Origin: Hericium rajendrae
Lineage: Eukaryota; Basidiomycota; Agaricomycetes; Russulales; Hericiaceae
Direction: 5' to 3'
Length of the DNA: 64,000 nucleotides
NCBI GenBank assembly: GCA_033439255.1
Contig: CM065881.1
Span: 372,001-436,000 of the forward strand
Below the pieces are notes generated by a model that was not told where the DNA came from, did no database searches, and worked only from the letters and a program-made list of their open reading frames with translations. Made by a program: the position numbers and the translations under genes. Shown in pieces: positions 22,028 to 33,049 of the stretch (position 1 is its first letter; the number at the start of each line of letters is the position of its first letter).

Positions 22028-22105
22028 TTGCTAGTTGCTTATGTCATGGTGGCTTGCTAGTTGCTTATGTCACGGTGGCTTGCTAGTTGCTGATGTCAGG
22101 CGTTC
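22028..22105 (+). repeat. Three tandem copies of a 26-bp unit
   Basis: TTGCTAGTTGCTTATGTCA recurs three times in a row with small changes (GTCATGG, GTCACGG, GTCAGGC ends). Upstream of the repeated leader block; role unknown. Confidence 0.75.
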
Positions 22106-22239
22106 GCTCTTCCACTTCGACATGCCACGTCGTCTTCACCTCCGTTACACACTGGAGTCAGCAAAACCGTTTACAAAGTAAGTTCATCCGTCTCTCGTGC
22201 CCTTGGCAGCTTAACTTTGATTTCAGATTGTCTTCATCT

Positions 22240-22540
22240 CACTCTACACCTCCTCCATCCCCCGGATTCGACTCTTTGTCATTTCTGTGGACCACCCTCG
22301 CGGTTAGACAACGTTTGTCCGCCGTGAGGGCCCATAGATTGGCACAATCCCTCACTCCCGGGCGCATCTCGGCCGTCTTTTTTTTTCTCCTTCCTGTGTT
22401 GATTCCCTGGCGTGCAGCTCACCTGTCGCTCCAACCCTTTCGGGTCTTCGTGAGCACGACTTGCTGTGCGCCATCAAGGGGATAGACACTTTTTACGTTA
22501 CTTTGGTCGTTTGCTTTTGCTGTCGTGTTCCTTGTCTCAT
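22240..22540 (+). promoter_or_regulatory. Plus-strand copy of the leader/promoter cassette
   Basis: Reverse complement of 6390-6690. It ends about 30 bp before the ATG at 22570, so it is probably promoter and 5' leader of the unknown gene there. Confidence 0.65.
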
Positions 22541-22569
22541 GGCCGCCCTCGGGATTTTGTGCACTCAAC

Positions 22570-24645
22570 ATGGCTCATCCATCATCTTCTCGGCGTCCTA
22601 AGGTACGTTGCACGCTTCATTTATTTTAAATGGTGTTTGATCAATGTCTGATGACGAAAATCATGCGTTGGTAGGCCTTCTCCTTTCCCTACTCCGCCTG
22701 GACACCACTGCAGTCCTCGGGGGAACTTATCGCGGCAGCAAATACACGGATGATCCCCATGCCTTTGGATGGTTCTGCAACGCCTCAACTCCAGTTAGAC
22801 GGGTTATGGGGCATGCATGAATGGACTCGGTTTCCGCAGATTTTTGATCCCTCCGCTCCGTTTCTAGCATACATCCCTGTATTGTTCTTGAGCTCGAGTG
22901 AGCGCCATGCCGTCCTCGGACGTGCTGTGTCGAAGGAAATATGGACACCACACCCTAGTGATCGCCAGAAGCATGTTGCCGAGCCGTCCGTCCTTGGTGC
23001 CCTTCGTGAGGAGTGGGAATGGGCGACCGCGATGACAAGACGGGTTTTCCCAGCCATCCAGGCCACAAAGGGCATGGAACATATCGCGCTGCCCCATACT
23101 GCATGTGCGCGCGCTCTGGATTGCTACAAACTACTCAAGCATGGCATTCGTGCCTGGCGCGAGTTCGTCATCGTTTTCCGCCATCTGTAGCGTTGTCTTC
23201 TGGAACTGGTAGCCTTCGATGAGTGGTGGTCAGACTGTCAGATCCCCAAATCCATAAGGAAAGATAGTCTCACCGTTCGGGAGCGCCGAGGTAGATGTCG
23301 GGGTGTGTATGCACCGGATCTTGTCGTCTATTCAGGTTTAGCGAAGCTGGGGGTTGCCGTGTATATCATTCTCAAGGCCGACGAATGGACTCTGGACTCG
23401 GACAAAATCAGTCGAATGACACAGCGGGATGTTCGATGCAAGCTTGCTCCATGGCCTGAAGCGACGCTTAAGCACAATGGACCCCACTGGTGGTACCCTC
23501 CGCTTGTCAACGATGCGAGAAACTTCGAGCCTGCCGCGCGGGGGTGTGCTCCTCGGGATGATCACTTTAATCCTACGGATGAGTACAAGGCAATTCTCAA
23601 GAAGCGAGAGGAGATATCGAAAGGTATGTTTCTGATTTAGCTCATGTGGTGCGCTTAGGCTCATCTTCGTGCAGCACAGTCTCGACAGCCAAAGCCGGAC
23701 ATCCCGCATAACGAGTGGCGACGGTGGTACAATACCTCCGATCCACCATCGTGGAGGCGTCGGCCCGTCGAAATCTATCGAAATGCGATGTATATGGTGA
23801 ACCCCCACACGATGAAGGACACCGGCACCTCACGTCCCTTCCAAGTCCCTCCCTTCCATCTGTTTTGGGGCGCTACTCCTGAGAATCAAACCATTTTCTT
23901 CCGACACACTCTACTCTTACGACATGCCTTAGACAAACGGTTCGCTCGCAATGCACTTGGTCTCAATACGCGCGACTGGAAGTGTATCCTCGGAGACTCA
24001 TATTGGCGTTGCCAGTGGCCTATCGTAGGCGACACATTCGATGCTGCTGTCGACCCTGCGTATGACTCGGATCATTTTTGGGTGTATGGGGGCTCCATCG
24101 TCTTTGGCCCTGACAACGACGCCATCGTTGCTAATCCGGACAAAGCAATTTCACCCCTGGACTGTGGCTGTCCCGTTGACGATGACGCTGCGAACGACCC
24201 GGATATTCGCTACGCAGTGTTGTATCACTTGGCCTGCCAGACGATTCAGTCAGATTTTGACGCAATGCACGCGAAATGCATCAATCCCTCATCCACATCT
24301 GTCTCGAACAACGATCTGCGAAGGGCTATCAAAACTTTTCTCGGGTCGACAAGCGATGGGTGCCAGGCTCTGTACGAGCTAGAGTGGACGAGGCGCATTG
24401 AATGGGCGGCGGCGTTGAAAGACATCTTGCAGCATTGGCCGGGCTTTGATCAGCAAAAATGGCAAAGAGTCTCCCGTATGCGAGATGTCCGCTTGGACGT
24501 GTTGGATGAACAGTCATTCCAGAGCGTGGAGCGCCAATTACTGACGTTCTATGTACAGACTTTTATCGATCACCTAGGATATCTTCCAGCACCCCTACTC
24601 CCTGCTCCTCCCTTCCAGGAGATTCGTTGCCAGCGTCATCGGTAA
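22570..24645 (+). pseudogene. Unknown multi-exon gene C of KDZ1 with one nonsense codon
   Basis: Starts at ATG 22570 (MAHPSSSRRPK), followed by an intron of about 75 bp (GTACGT...TAG) and exon 2 (AFSFPYSAWTPLQSSGELI). The frame is broken by TAG at 23188-23190, after WREFVIVFRHL, and continues in the same frame with RCLLELVAFDEWWSD; CAG to TAG is the simplest explanation. A second intron lies at about 23623-23672, and exon 3 runs to the stop at 24645 (VYGGSIVFGPDNDAIVANPD; SPLDCGCPVDDD). Encodes about 630 residues. I do not recognise a domain; Trp-rich, soluble. It may be a cargo gene of KDZ1 expressed from the leader cassette just upstream. Confidence 0.6.
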
Positions 24646-24952
24646 CTCGCACCAGTTTGTATCTTGTATCACAGTAGCGTTTGGTATCTTGATTTTCTAT
24701 GATTGAGGTCGTAATCCGTCTGCCCTCCCAGTGCCCCATAAGCGACATGTCTCTTGAGCCACCATTGTGAGGCGAGTCCACATGCGTTACGTCAAAGCGA
24801 CGAGTACAGTGGTCCAAGCTAAGTCACTTCATTGTCTTAATTGTTGGAAATAGGCCGCTTACTGCCGGAACGCAGGAGTTATCTCGCGGCTCGTTGGTTT
24901 TATATCCCTGGTAGAGCAAGCGCAATCTTATTGCCTGTGCTCTGACTTCGAT
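24646..24952. other. Intergenic stretch between genes C and D
   Basis: About 300 bp. No coding frame with a recognisable product; presumed terminator of gene C and promoter of gene D (TATATCCC at about 24900, roughly 50 bp before the ATG). Confidence 0.4.
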
Positions 24953-26216
24953 ATGCCGAAAGCTTCTCGCCCCTTCATCTCTGCGCCCACCCCTTACACG
25001 CCCAGGCGACATCGAGCAGGCCCCGAACCCGCACGTCGCCTCGACCCGACCACTCCCAAAGCAAACTCAGACTCGAGCTTAGTTGGCACGAAGACCGAGA
25101 AGCGGAAGGAAAACCAGAGGCACATTCGCAACGGCTTGGAGGCCCTAGCTCCGAAACCTCCAACAGTTGTCAAACATGTGCATACGGGCTACAGGGGTAC
25201 TGGTCCTCATCTCGCTGTGGGAGATACAGATATTTTGGATGCTGGGCGCTGGTATCGGCTCATAAGTCATGCGTATCGAAAGCTTTTGACGTTCCTAACT
25301 TCTTCGATAGTGTATTCCTGTCAGCCGCAAAGGTCCACGATGCTGCTTTGAGTGGCTCACCCCATGCCTATCGCCAGATCTCATTTTTCGCACCGAACTG
25401 CTTGCATCTTGGTGGCTCATCAAGGATGAATTGAAGCCGAAGATGCGGGATCACCAAGCCTCGTCAGCTACTTCTGATGGTCGCCACAGTGCTACGGGAT
25501 ACCCATCCCTCACGAAGAACGATGATAGTGACTCCGATATGGAGTTCTGTGATACGCCGTCAGTCGTACACGCGAAGTTGGATGACAGGCACCGTCGGGA
25601 GACTACTGATCAGGAAGCCTCGATTGAGATTTCCGACAGTGAAGACGAGGGTTTGCCACTGAGCGGCGTATGTGCTGCCACATCAAGCATAGTGGTACCT
25701 CGCAACGCAGGGAAGATGTCCACCCGATTGGTACGCGCATCCAAGTCTCCTGAACTGGACGACAATGTTGTTGTCACTATAATGGCATGGTATTCCGTAA
25801 GCTGATTCCTCGAATGATCTGCTTCCTTGACTGATAAATTTCAGGATGTTGATTCTCCATCAATGGAAGCCTTGTGTGCCCGACGGGGAAAACGTCTTGT
25901 TCTCAATGATCACAAGCTGGCTTTGGGAGCAATAGGACTGGATGGACCTGTCGAGCGGTACGCGGAGTCTACACGGAAATGGCTGGCCTTGCGGTGGGAT
26001 ACCCCAGTAGCCGTGGTCGATGGAGGATTGGTACTCTTGCGCGCTCGGGGTGTAAGGCACATGATCGATTGGGAGGACCATACTCAGCATTTTCTGGATG
26101 AAGGAGCATCCCGGGCTATGCGTGCCTCAGCCCATATGGCAGGGCCTTCCTCAGATTTCCGATCGTCCTCCCCTTCCTTGCTATCTTCTCCAACGGATAG
26201 GATTAGGCGTCACTAG
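24953..26216 (+). CDS. Unknown multi-exon gene D of KDZ1
   Basis: Starts at ATG 24953 (MPKASRPFISAPTPYTPRRH), a basic Pro-rich start. The first long exon reads PPTVVKHVHTGYRGTGPHLA and GDTDILDAGRWYRL. A frame change near 25270-25330 probably marks a short intron, after which VFLSAAKVHDAALSGSPHAY and SFFAPNCLHLGG follow. Then comes an acidic Ser/Asp-rich part (SDSDMEFCDTPSV, EISDSEDEG). An intron at about 25797-25844 (GTAAGC...CAG) leads to the last exon (SMEALCARRGKRLVLNDHKL ... LLSSPTDRIRRH). No family recognised. The acidic tract and basic ends fit a nuclear protein. The TGA-ATTGA near 25425 and exact exon limits remain unresolved, so it may be damaged. Confidence 0.5.
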
Positions 26217-26783
26217 TTATTATTTTTTTTTCCATATATTAATTTCAATTCATTTGTATCTTACTGTACGCTTTACGATTGTCACATTATGCTTCACTGG
26301 CGCCCCGCAGTTCGAGTTCTGGGAAACAAAACGATTGACTAATTTGTTCGAGAGCAGATCCCCGCCGGTCATCCAATCCCTGTCCATGCGGCAAAATGAC
26401 GATGAATACAATCGGTTAGCGGATAATCGGATTGGTGGACCAAAGCGCTCTGCCTCGTTGGCCATGTGGACTCGGGATCGGTGGACTGGCTCCGGATGGA
26501 TTGTCTTCGACAATAGTACGCAACCATTGTTCATCGTGCTGCGGATTTATCCTTTTGTAGTGTGCAGATCATGGAGCAGGCCGCATCGTAAGCGTCATGG
26601 ATTGACGTGAATACAAGAACAATCGTACGTTGCCACCTTGAAACAATAGAGTCGTACTTATCTATATAAGCAGTGCATCGCTGTAGTGTGTGCACTTTCC
26701 CCGCCCCTTGACTATCGTCCATTTCTGAAAGTACCGTTATTGCCCCCCTGTCCACTCTCCATTGCTTAACGCGCATCGGTCCC
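26217..26783. other. Intergenic stretch upstream of the KDZ1 partner gene
   Basis: About 570 bp with a T/A-rich start. Short frames on both strands show no domain. It presumably contains the promoter of the gene starting at 26784 (TATATAAG at about 26664). Confidence 0.4.
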
Positions 26784-28852
26784 ATGGCTTCAGTCAACAT
26801 GGACAATGGCAGTGTCGTGAAGGCAGGCTCCCTTACTGATGAACAAAAGCAATGGCTCCGAACGAAGTATCTCCCCGACTTTCTTGCGTTACAAGATAAC
26901 ACACTCGTGAAGGGAGATCAGTCTAATTGGGTAAGGCAGACAGTCCTGGATGACTTCCACAACCACTTCATGAAAACCACGAGTCGTACGGAAGTTTTTG
27001 AGGTATGTCTTAGATTACTGATGTTCGCCTTCACATTTCTCATATGTCTTCTATGTACAGAAAATCAAGCGATGGTTCTACAATCGAGGGTCCAAAGCTG
27101 GGAAGATCAGGCCACTGGTGGTGAAGCCACCGAAGAAGCCAAGGCAGACGAACGGGGAGTTCTTGTTTCGTCTTGCGGAGGCCGTTCAAATACGCGATGG
27201 AATGCAAGATCATCTGAAAAATGTGAAATCTACATAGCTACCAGCCAATGCTATGCCTGGTTTCATAGTGCTATGGCTGCTATGTAGTTGGGCCACACAG
27301 CTATACAGGACTATGATAGCTATGATAGCTATCATAGTCATGGGTGATGGATATATAGCATTACATAGTAATAGGACACTACTATGTCTGCTATGTAACT
27401 TATGTGTCCTTAGTCTCCCTCTATGTATCCTATAGATACTATGTTCTATACAGAGCTTCTAAAGGTTACTATGGACTCTCAGGCTGCTATAATATCTGTA
27501 GTTGGTGTAGAGTCTATGATTTCGAGCATTTCGAGCATATTGTGCTCGAGATCAGGTCAAATTTATTTATATTTAATTACTAATACATGCAAGCATACTA
27601 CAGTATACAGGACGTGCCATAGGCGGGGCTGGCACACGTGCTCGTGGGCGTGCACGCACACACAGGCACGGCTGGCGTGCACGATGCTGCGTGCAAGACG
27701 CGATGGCCACGTCCGAAGCCCCGGGTCCGTGCACGGGAGTACCCGTGCTGGCGGGGCCCGTGCGCAAGAGCGCTGACCGCGCGTGGGAAATGCGGAGGCC
27801 CGGGCCCGTGCGTGAGGTGTTGGGCTGTCGCAGCTCACGCGGGGCCGTAGGGTATGTGCGCGAGGTGCGGAGGCCCATGCGCGGGGCGCCGTGCTGCATG
27901 GGTGCATGCGCGAGGTGCGGGGAGTGTGCCTAAAGGGCGGCGGGCGGCGGGCAGATGCGTGAGGCGCGAGGGGCACGGCAGGCGTGCGGGAGGTGCGGGC
28001 GGTGTGCGTGAGATTGTGCCGGTGCAAGGCGCGTGCACGATGCATTGAGCGGCGTGCACGATGCGTTGAGGGGCGTGCGCGAGATGTGGCGGATGTGCAT
28101 GAGACGTGGCGGATGTGCACGAGATGTGGCGGGTGTGCGCGGGACGTGGCAGGCATGCGCGAGGCCCAGGACCCGTGCACAAGTGGTTGAGGTGCCGGGC
28201 CCGTGCGCGAGATGCAGGAGGCAGGGACGCGGCGCAGAGGCCGTGGCAACGCAGCAGCCCTGCGCGCCGGAGGCGCGACGTTGGCTGGCGACGTTGGTGT
28301 GCTGCCGCGGGCCCGTGCACGGCGCAGTAAGCCTGCGCGCGAGGCACACTAGCCGTACGCGGGAGGGCGGCGCGGAGTGCGACATGCAGGGCCCGCATGC
28401 GAGCCGGCTGCCGCGGGCCTGTGCACGATGCGTGGGGACGTGCGCGCAGGTGCATCGGCTTGCGTGGGTTACCATGTGCGCTCGCAGCCGTATTCGCACT
28501 GGCGTGGCTGTCCGCGCGTCCGTGCTGGCGTCCGTGCACTGTGTGGCCATCGCTAAGGCGATAGGCCTGCGCCAGGGCGGGGCCACGTCCGACTTGCGCT
28601 GACGTGGCCGTCTGCGCGGGTGTTGGGAGCCATGCGCGAGCCGGTGGAAGTCCCCGCGTGTTGTCGCAGCTGTGTGCGCGGGACGGGGGTGATGTGTGTC
28701 GGCGGCGCGGGCGTGGGTTGTCGACGAGGCGCGGAGTGGGGGGACAGGGGCGCAGAGTGGGAAACAGGCACGGAAAGTGCGCGAGAGACGAGGCGGGGTG
28801 TCGAAGGGCATGGAGGGTGGCGTAGAGCATCGAAGAACAAGTAAAAAATGAG

Positions 28853-28881
28853 TCTCGCTCGATAACCGAGCGAGACTCGAG
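28853..28881. other. Perfect 12-bp stem-loop in element 1
   Basis: GAGTCTCGCTCG - ATAAC - CGAGCGAGACTC. The same hairpin lies in element 2 (47350-47378), and a different sequence with the same fold occupies the matching place in element 3 (59082-59119). Confidence 0.85.
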
Positions 28882-29064
28882 ATTAGTAGATACTATGAAA
28901 ATAAAAGTTTTCTGTACGTACCTTGGGCCCCTCTGACTCCCGTAATACTCTCCAGCTTCGAAAACAGAGCAGACGAGGACGTTGAAACGGAAAGGAGGTA
29001 AGGAGACACGAGGAGATACGAAGGGGAGGATGACGAGTGAAAGCAACAAGTCGAGCGACGCGCC

Positions 29065-29085
29065 TTCGGTGCTTCAGCCACCGAA
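29065..29085. other. Conserved TTCGGTG hairpin in element 1
   Basis: TTCGGTG - 7-nt loop - CACCGAA. Element 3 has TTCGGTG ... TACCGAA at 59298-59318 in the matching place, with the flanking GACGCGCC also conserved. Confidence 0.7.
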
Positions 29086-29320
29086 CGAGCGAAGCTACGT
29101 TCGTCGAGCCACTACAAATCAAGAAAAATCGCATTAATTTAGGAAAAAACAGTATGGCTATAAATTGTATATATGATTCGAAATAATGAGCATCATAAGT
29201 ATCTACTATGCATGAAGCTCACAGGGAGCCAAGGCCATTTAGTGAAGTCTGGCCCCAGTCTCTGACGCGATGCTCGGCAAGCGCCCGGCAGCCACGAATC
29301 CCGGCTCTGCCCGGGATTTG

Positions 29321-29329
29321 TATATAAGG
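29321..29329 (+). promoter_or_regulatory. TATA box of element 1 rightward transcript
   Basis: TATATAAGG followed within 20 bp by GCGACGCG. The identical TATATAAGG with GCGACGCG follows at 59566 in element 3, so this is probably the promoter of a rightward transcript. Confidence 0.65.
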
Positions 29330-29512
29330 CTCGCGCGACGCGCGTTGCCTCTTGCTCCTTAACCCCCACTGTCTCTTGCCACGTCGACGCCTTCGTCGAC
29401 GTCCTTTGCTTGCTCGTCGTCATTTCTTGTTCGCTCGTCGTCGTTTCTTAGTCGCTCATCGTCGGCTCTTACTTGTTCGTCTTTATTTCTTGCTCATTTG
29501 TTATTCTTAAAG

Positions 29513-29757
29513 GTAATCTTTCATTGTTGATATCTTATTACTTATACTTATACTTATACTAATGTCTTCAAGTTGTTCTTTAGATTTCGCTTTTTGTTAC
29601 TTTGGTAAGTTTTTATCTTTATCCTCTAAGACTAATGTTTTCTTATCTATTCTTACCTATCTATTCTTACTTATCTATTGTTTTCTTATCTTATCTTGTA
29701 TTCTTTTACTTATCTTCTCTTGTTTTATATTCTCTTACTTATATTTTTGCTTTTTAG
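29513..29757 (+). other. Two splice-like introns around a 21-nt microexon (element 1)
   Basis: Intron 29513-29583 (GTAATC, branch TACTAATG, TTTAG), microexon 29584-29604 (ATTTCGCTTTTTGTTACTTTG), intron 29605-29757 (GTAAGT...TTTTTAG). Element 3 has a matching microexon containing ATTTTCGCTTTTATTATCTT. Unlike element 3, the first exon here has no ATG that I can find, so coding is doubtful. Confidence 0.5.
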
Positions 29758-32449
29758 TTAGTAGTAGTGTTTATGATATCAATATAATCTTGATGTATTG
29801 AAATCTTTTATACTTGTGTGATCATATATTATCAATTCTGATTTAACTGTAAAAAAGATTTATAGTTTTAATAGATTTTATTGCTTTAATATGTATAGTA
29901 GGTCTACATATTAAATATAAGATATGTGAGACATATATTGAATATAGAATATGTGAGACACATATGAAATGTAGGATATATGAGACACATATTGAATGTA
30001 GGATATATAAGATCCATAAGCCTTATAGCTTTCATAGCTAGTCATACTATCATAGCTGCATAGTCAGCTCTCATAGCTATGATAGCACTCCATAGCACTC
30101 CATAGCATCCCCTTTGAGCCTCATAGCACTACATAGTATCACCCTTTAGCTATGTGGGCTATACAATAAAGGGCGATACTATGAAACTAGGAGATCTATG
30201 TAGACTAGATAGAGCTATGTACCACCGGCAAATTTTTCAGATGATCTTCGTGAGAAGACTGGCGAGCAAGACAACCTCAAGTTGTGGAGGCAAGCAGCAA
30301 GGGATAGTTGGCTGGAGCTCACGCCAGATGAGCAAGCGGAGTGGCATGCGAAGGCCGGGCAACAGAACGAGGAGCGCAACAAGCCTCCGCCTGTGAAACA
30401 CATTTACGAGTGAGTACGATCTTCATTGAATGCCGTGGGGATGTTACTAATCGCTCACTTCGTCAAATAGTAACCAACCTGGTGTTCTCCCTGCTGTTGT
30501 AGGCGCACTTGCACCATTGTGCGGGTACGATTGGAACCAATACGGCGACGTGGTATTTTTCGTTCAAGGTGCATTCAGAAATGCCGAGGGGCGAATCAAA
30601 ACATTCCAGTGCGTACTGTTTTATCACGCTGCTGCTTTCGAATGCCAGCTCATGCGCTATGGCTGTATGCAGCACCTCGGTGCAAGATGGTCCTATGGGC
30701 TTCGGGGCAGATAGTATCGATAATTATAAAAACGGATTCCGACGGCAGTTCAAGGAATGGGCGGAGGAAGTCCTTCCAGGTATGTATTACGCCTTTTCTG
30801 TCATCCTTTCGACACTGATCGTGCTGCCAGTTCGGGAAAGCGAAGAGCCCGAAGACGATACGCACGGTAGCATTCAATTTGATTCAAGCGGGCGCCCGAT
30901 ACTACCTCCCTTGGAAATGGAAACCATCACGCCCCTCGATCTAGGCAAAGTCCTTCAGGAAGTCTTTGAAGGGTTATGGGGTATGCAATACGTTCTTCGC
31001 ATCCACTTCAATTACTTAAAATGTGCTGCTTCTTAGCTCGTTGTGCACCGAAGGGGGCAGGGCACAAGAAGGTCCCATGGGCACTCATTAACGAGCACAG
31101 AGCCGCCTTCATCAGGAATGCAAAAGAGTTCAGCAATTTCAAGACTCTGGAACCAACGAAGATGAATCCGCGCGACGTTTTCGGGCTCGCTGACATCATT
31201 CAAAATGCGAGTGCAGACGAGCCATATCCATTCGCATTCATTGTAGAGAATGAGGCGCGTCAGCTTCTGGGCCTAGGTACTGGTGTTCGGGAGGACAGTC
31301 CTGGGACTGATCGCCTGCCCTCACGGCCACTCTCTCCAACACCACCCCCACCTCCTCCCCCACGTCCCGTACCGGTACCTGCGCGGAAGCCTCAACCTGT
31401 GAAGACGATTGTGACATCGCAGCCCGCAGCGCCCGATGATGCTCTGCGAACTCCAGTTCGTGGCGGAATATCTACGAGGCAAGATACAACTCCAGTGCAG
31501 CAACCACTACGGGCACCAGGTCCTTCGCAAGCATCTCGAGTGTGTACACCTGTGCCTATCGCCAGTATATCCACGATGCCTGCTGTGCGTCGTTCGGGAT
31601 CCGCAAGCGAAGACATCGGACCTTCTGAGGCTGAGGAGTCTGCGCTAGAGGTCGAGTCGGCATTGGAGGTAGACGAGTTAGTATCGTCACGAAACCAGAC
31701 TGAGGAGCTGAGGCCCACGTCGCCCCCGAATTCCGCTGCTGCTGCCGCCGCTGACGACGATGACGAGGGTGACGACGACGAGGATGATGATGATGACACC
31801 AAGCAGGACGCTGCCACCGCCGCCGCCGTCGACACCGGCCGACACGCGGACAGGATGACGCCAAGGAATCGGCACGTTAACCAGGCTAGCAAGTCTTCCG
31901 GCCATCAAGACAAAGATGACCAGCCATCGGACAAACGACGTCAGCGCGCCGTATCGGAGAAACACACGGAAGCAGTGGCAGAGAGGCGGACTTCGACTCG
32001 CGGAGCTGCAAAGCGCAAGGCGGATGAAGAGCAGCAACCTGCAAGGCCGAAGCGAGTCACGAAGCACAAGGCTCAGGAAGAGGAGCTCGCTCTTGTGCAG
32101 CCTTCAAAGCCAAAGCGAGGCACAAAGCGCAAGGCTAACGAAGATGAGTCGGTCACCGAAGAGCCCGCAAAGCGAAAAAGAGGGCAAGAAACGTATGTAC
32201 TCCTTTTATCACTTACTGTAAACCGATTCTGACATTGTTCTAGTGCAACAAGCAATGGAAGGAAGCCTGTGACATGCAAGAGTGCCAAGAACAATGATAC
32301 ACAGGCCGGCACCTCTGCCCCTCATCAGTCAACACGGTCAGTATCAGACTTACAACTACATGATCTTATCTAACGGCATATGTTCAGCACGAAATAAGGC
32401 TTACAAGGGTTCTGCGAGGTCATATAGTATTCCTTGCCAACATGTATGT

Positions 32450-33032
32450 ACTGTCTGGTCAGATGATTTTGGTTAGTGTCAGATGGGATTCGATGACGTG
32501 GGATTCGATGAAGTCGGATTCGATGAAGTCGGATTCGTTGAAGTCGGATTCGTTGAAGTCGGATAGGATGAAGTCGGATAGGATGAAGTCGGATGGGATG
32601 ATGGTTGGATTGAATGAGGGCCTGGTATCGGATTGGATGGGATTGTAGAGATCGGATGCCGTTGGATATGTTTGTATGGGTTCGGATTGATTTGAATCGC
32701 ACAAGTCGGATTAACGGATAATATGTGAGCTTGTAGGATCAGATTATGACTTAGGATTGGATTGGATTGATCCATGAGAGTAGATTGTATATAATCATGG
32801 TGCTCAGATTGGATTGGATTGGATTAATCTATTATATTTTGACTGCCCTATTCTCATCTGATTAATAGTCTGTGCAGAATATTGGATCCGATTGGATTGG
32901 ATTATATGAGATTGTAACAATGGATACATCTCTAAACATATCGGATTATATTTATATAGGGTGGGTAACTGCCTTAGAACTTGTGGGTTGGATCAATCCA
33001 TAACCCCTTACAACTTATGGGTCGGATCGATC
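32450..33032. repeat. KDZ1 right terminal inverted repeat
   Basis: Mirror of 225-790. It carries the GATGAAGTCGGATTC 15-bp repeats at about 32500-32610, then GGATT steps, AGGGTGGGTAACTGCC and finally GGGTCGGATCGATC at the end. It lies just after the stop of the partner gene. Confidence 0.88.
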
Positions 33033-33049
33033 TTACCAACTGACGTCCC

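Larger units (their letters stand above)
27211..30243 (+). mobile_element. CATCTGA element 1 (3033 bp, 2-bp target duplication AT)
   Basis: Ends are CATCTGAAAAAT[GT]TG inverted, with AT at 27209-27210 and 30244-30245. Removing it restores the host frame. Subterminal parts are full of GCTATGATAGC-type repeats. The left interior (about 27640-28820) is very GC- and CpG-rich, the right interior is AT-rich. A hairpin (28853-28881), a second hairpin (29065-29085), a TATA box (29321) and splice-like signals lie in the same order as in element 3. No transposase is recognisable. A 2-bp duplication with subterminal repeats would fit a non-autonomous CACTA/EnSpm-like element, but the ends are not CACTA; I leave it unclassified. 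Near-identical to 45985-49018 in inverted orientation. Confidence 0.88.
26784..32398 (+). pseudogene. KDZ1 partner gene E, split by a CATCTGA element
   Basis: Starts at ATG 26784 (MASVNMDNGSVVKAGSLTDE). After an intron at 27003-27059 the frame reads IKRWFYNRGSKAGKIRPL and EAVQIRDGMQD, then is cut at 27210 by a 3.0-kb element. It resumes at 30244 with LREKTGEQDNLKLWRQAARD; dropping the element and one AT target copy restores the frame (GMQD then LREKTG). Later exons: CGYDWNQYGDVVFFVQGAF, PLDLGKVLQEVFEGLW, PWALINEHRAAFIRNAKEF, a Pro-rich part, an acidic run of Asp residues, and a Lys/Arg-rich tail with repeated (R/K)PKR..TK.KA motifs like nuclear localisation or AT-hook signals. It ends ...STRTK near 32398. 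The overall plan (short WF.N..K motif, GD.VFF.. segment, charged tail) recurs in the KDZ2 gene at 34497-38184. Probably a DNA-binding helper of KDZ elements; not proven. Confidence 0.7.
225..33032. mobile_element. KDZ1: KDZ-type DNA transposon with nested insertions
   Basis: Long inverted repeats at 225-790 and 32450-33032 bracket the region; the outer ~80 bp match closely (GAT[TC][AG]ATCC[AG]ACCCATAAG inward). The left gene is a KDZ transposase pointing outward, the rightmost gene is a KDZ partner pointing outward, and between them lie captured RFC1/SNF2 exons and two unknown genes. Removing the gypsy insertion (15.2 kb) and the CATCTGA element (3.0 kb) leaves a core of about 14.6 kb. I see no convincing target duplication: the eight bases left of the element (tatcatag) do not match those to the right (ttaccaac). 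KDZ elements are known from agaricomycetes; assignment to a named subgroup is not attempted. Confidence 0.8.

Noticed and set aside
26250-26902. Minus-strand frames upstream of gene E
   Set aside because: They overlap gene E exon 1 and its promoter, have no domain and no plausible splice structure.
27835-29049. A 404-codon frame and several overlapping frames in the GC-rich core (also 47179-48393)
   Set aside because: All frames on both strands are open because the DNA is GC-rich and short of stop codons; the peptides are His/Arg/Pro/Ala low complexity and differ wholly in the related element 3. Not supported as genes.
29065-29100. A tRNA-like fold around the TTCGGTG hairpin
   Set aside because: Only one hairpin and a TTCGA-like string are present; no acceptor stem, D-arm or anticodon arm can be drawn.
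29562-29801. 79-codon Ser/Phe/Leu-rich frame in element 1 (also 46427-46666)
   Set aside because: It crosses two strong introns and is T-rich; the frame is best explained by base composition. Only the microexon is of interest.
225-33032. A Starship-type giant cargo element
   Set aside because: No tyrosine recombinase (DUF3435) captain gene, host features are basidiomycete, and KDZ transposase plus long terminal inverted repeats explain the boundaries.
217-33040. An 8-bp target duplication for KDZ1
   Set aside because: Flanks tatcatag and ttaccaac do not match; ends may be eroded, so no duplication is claimed.
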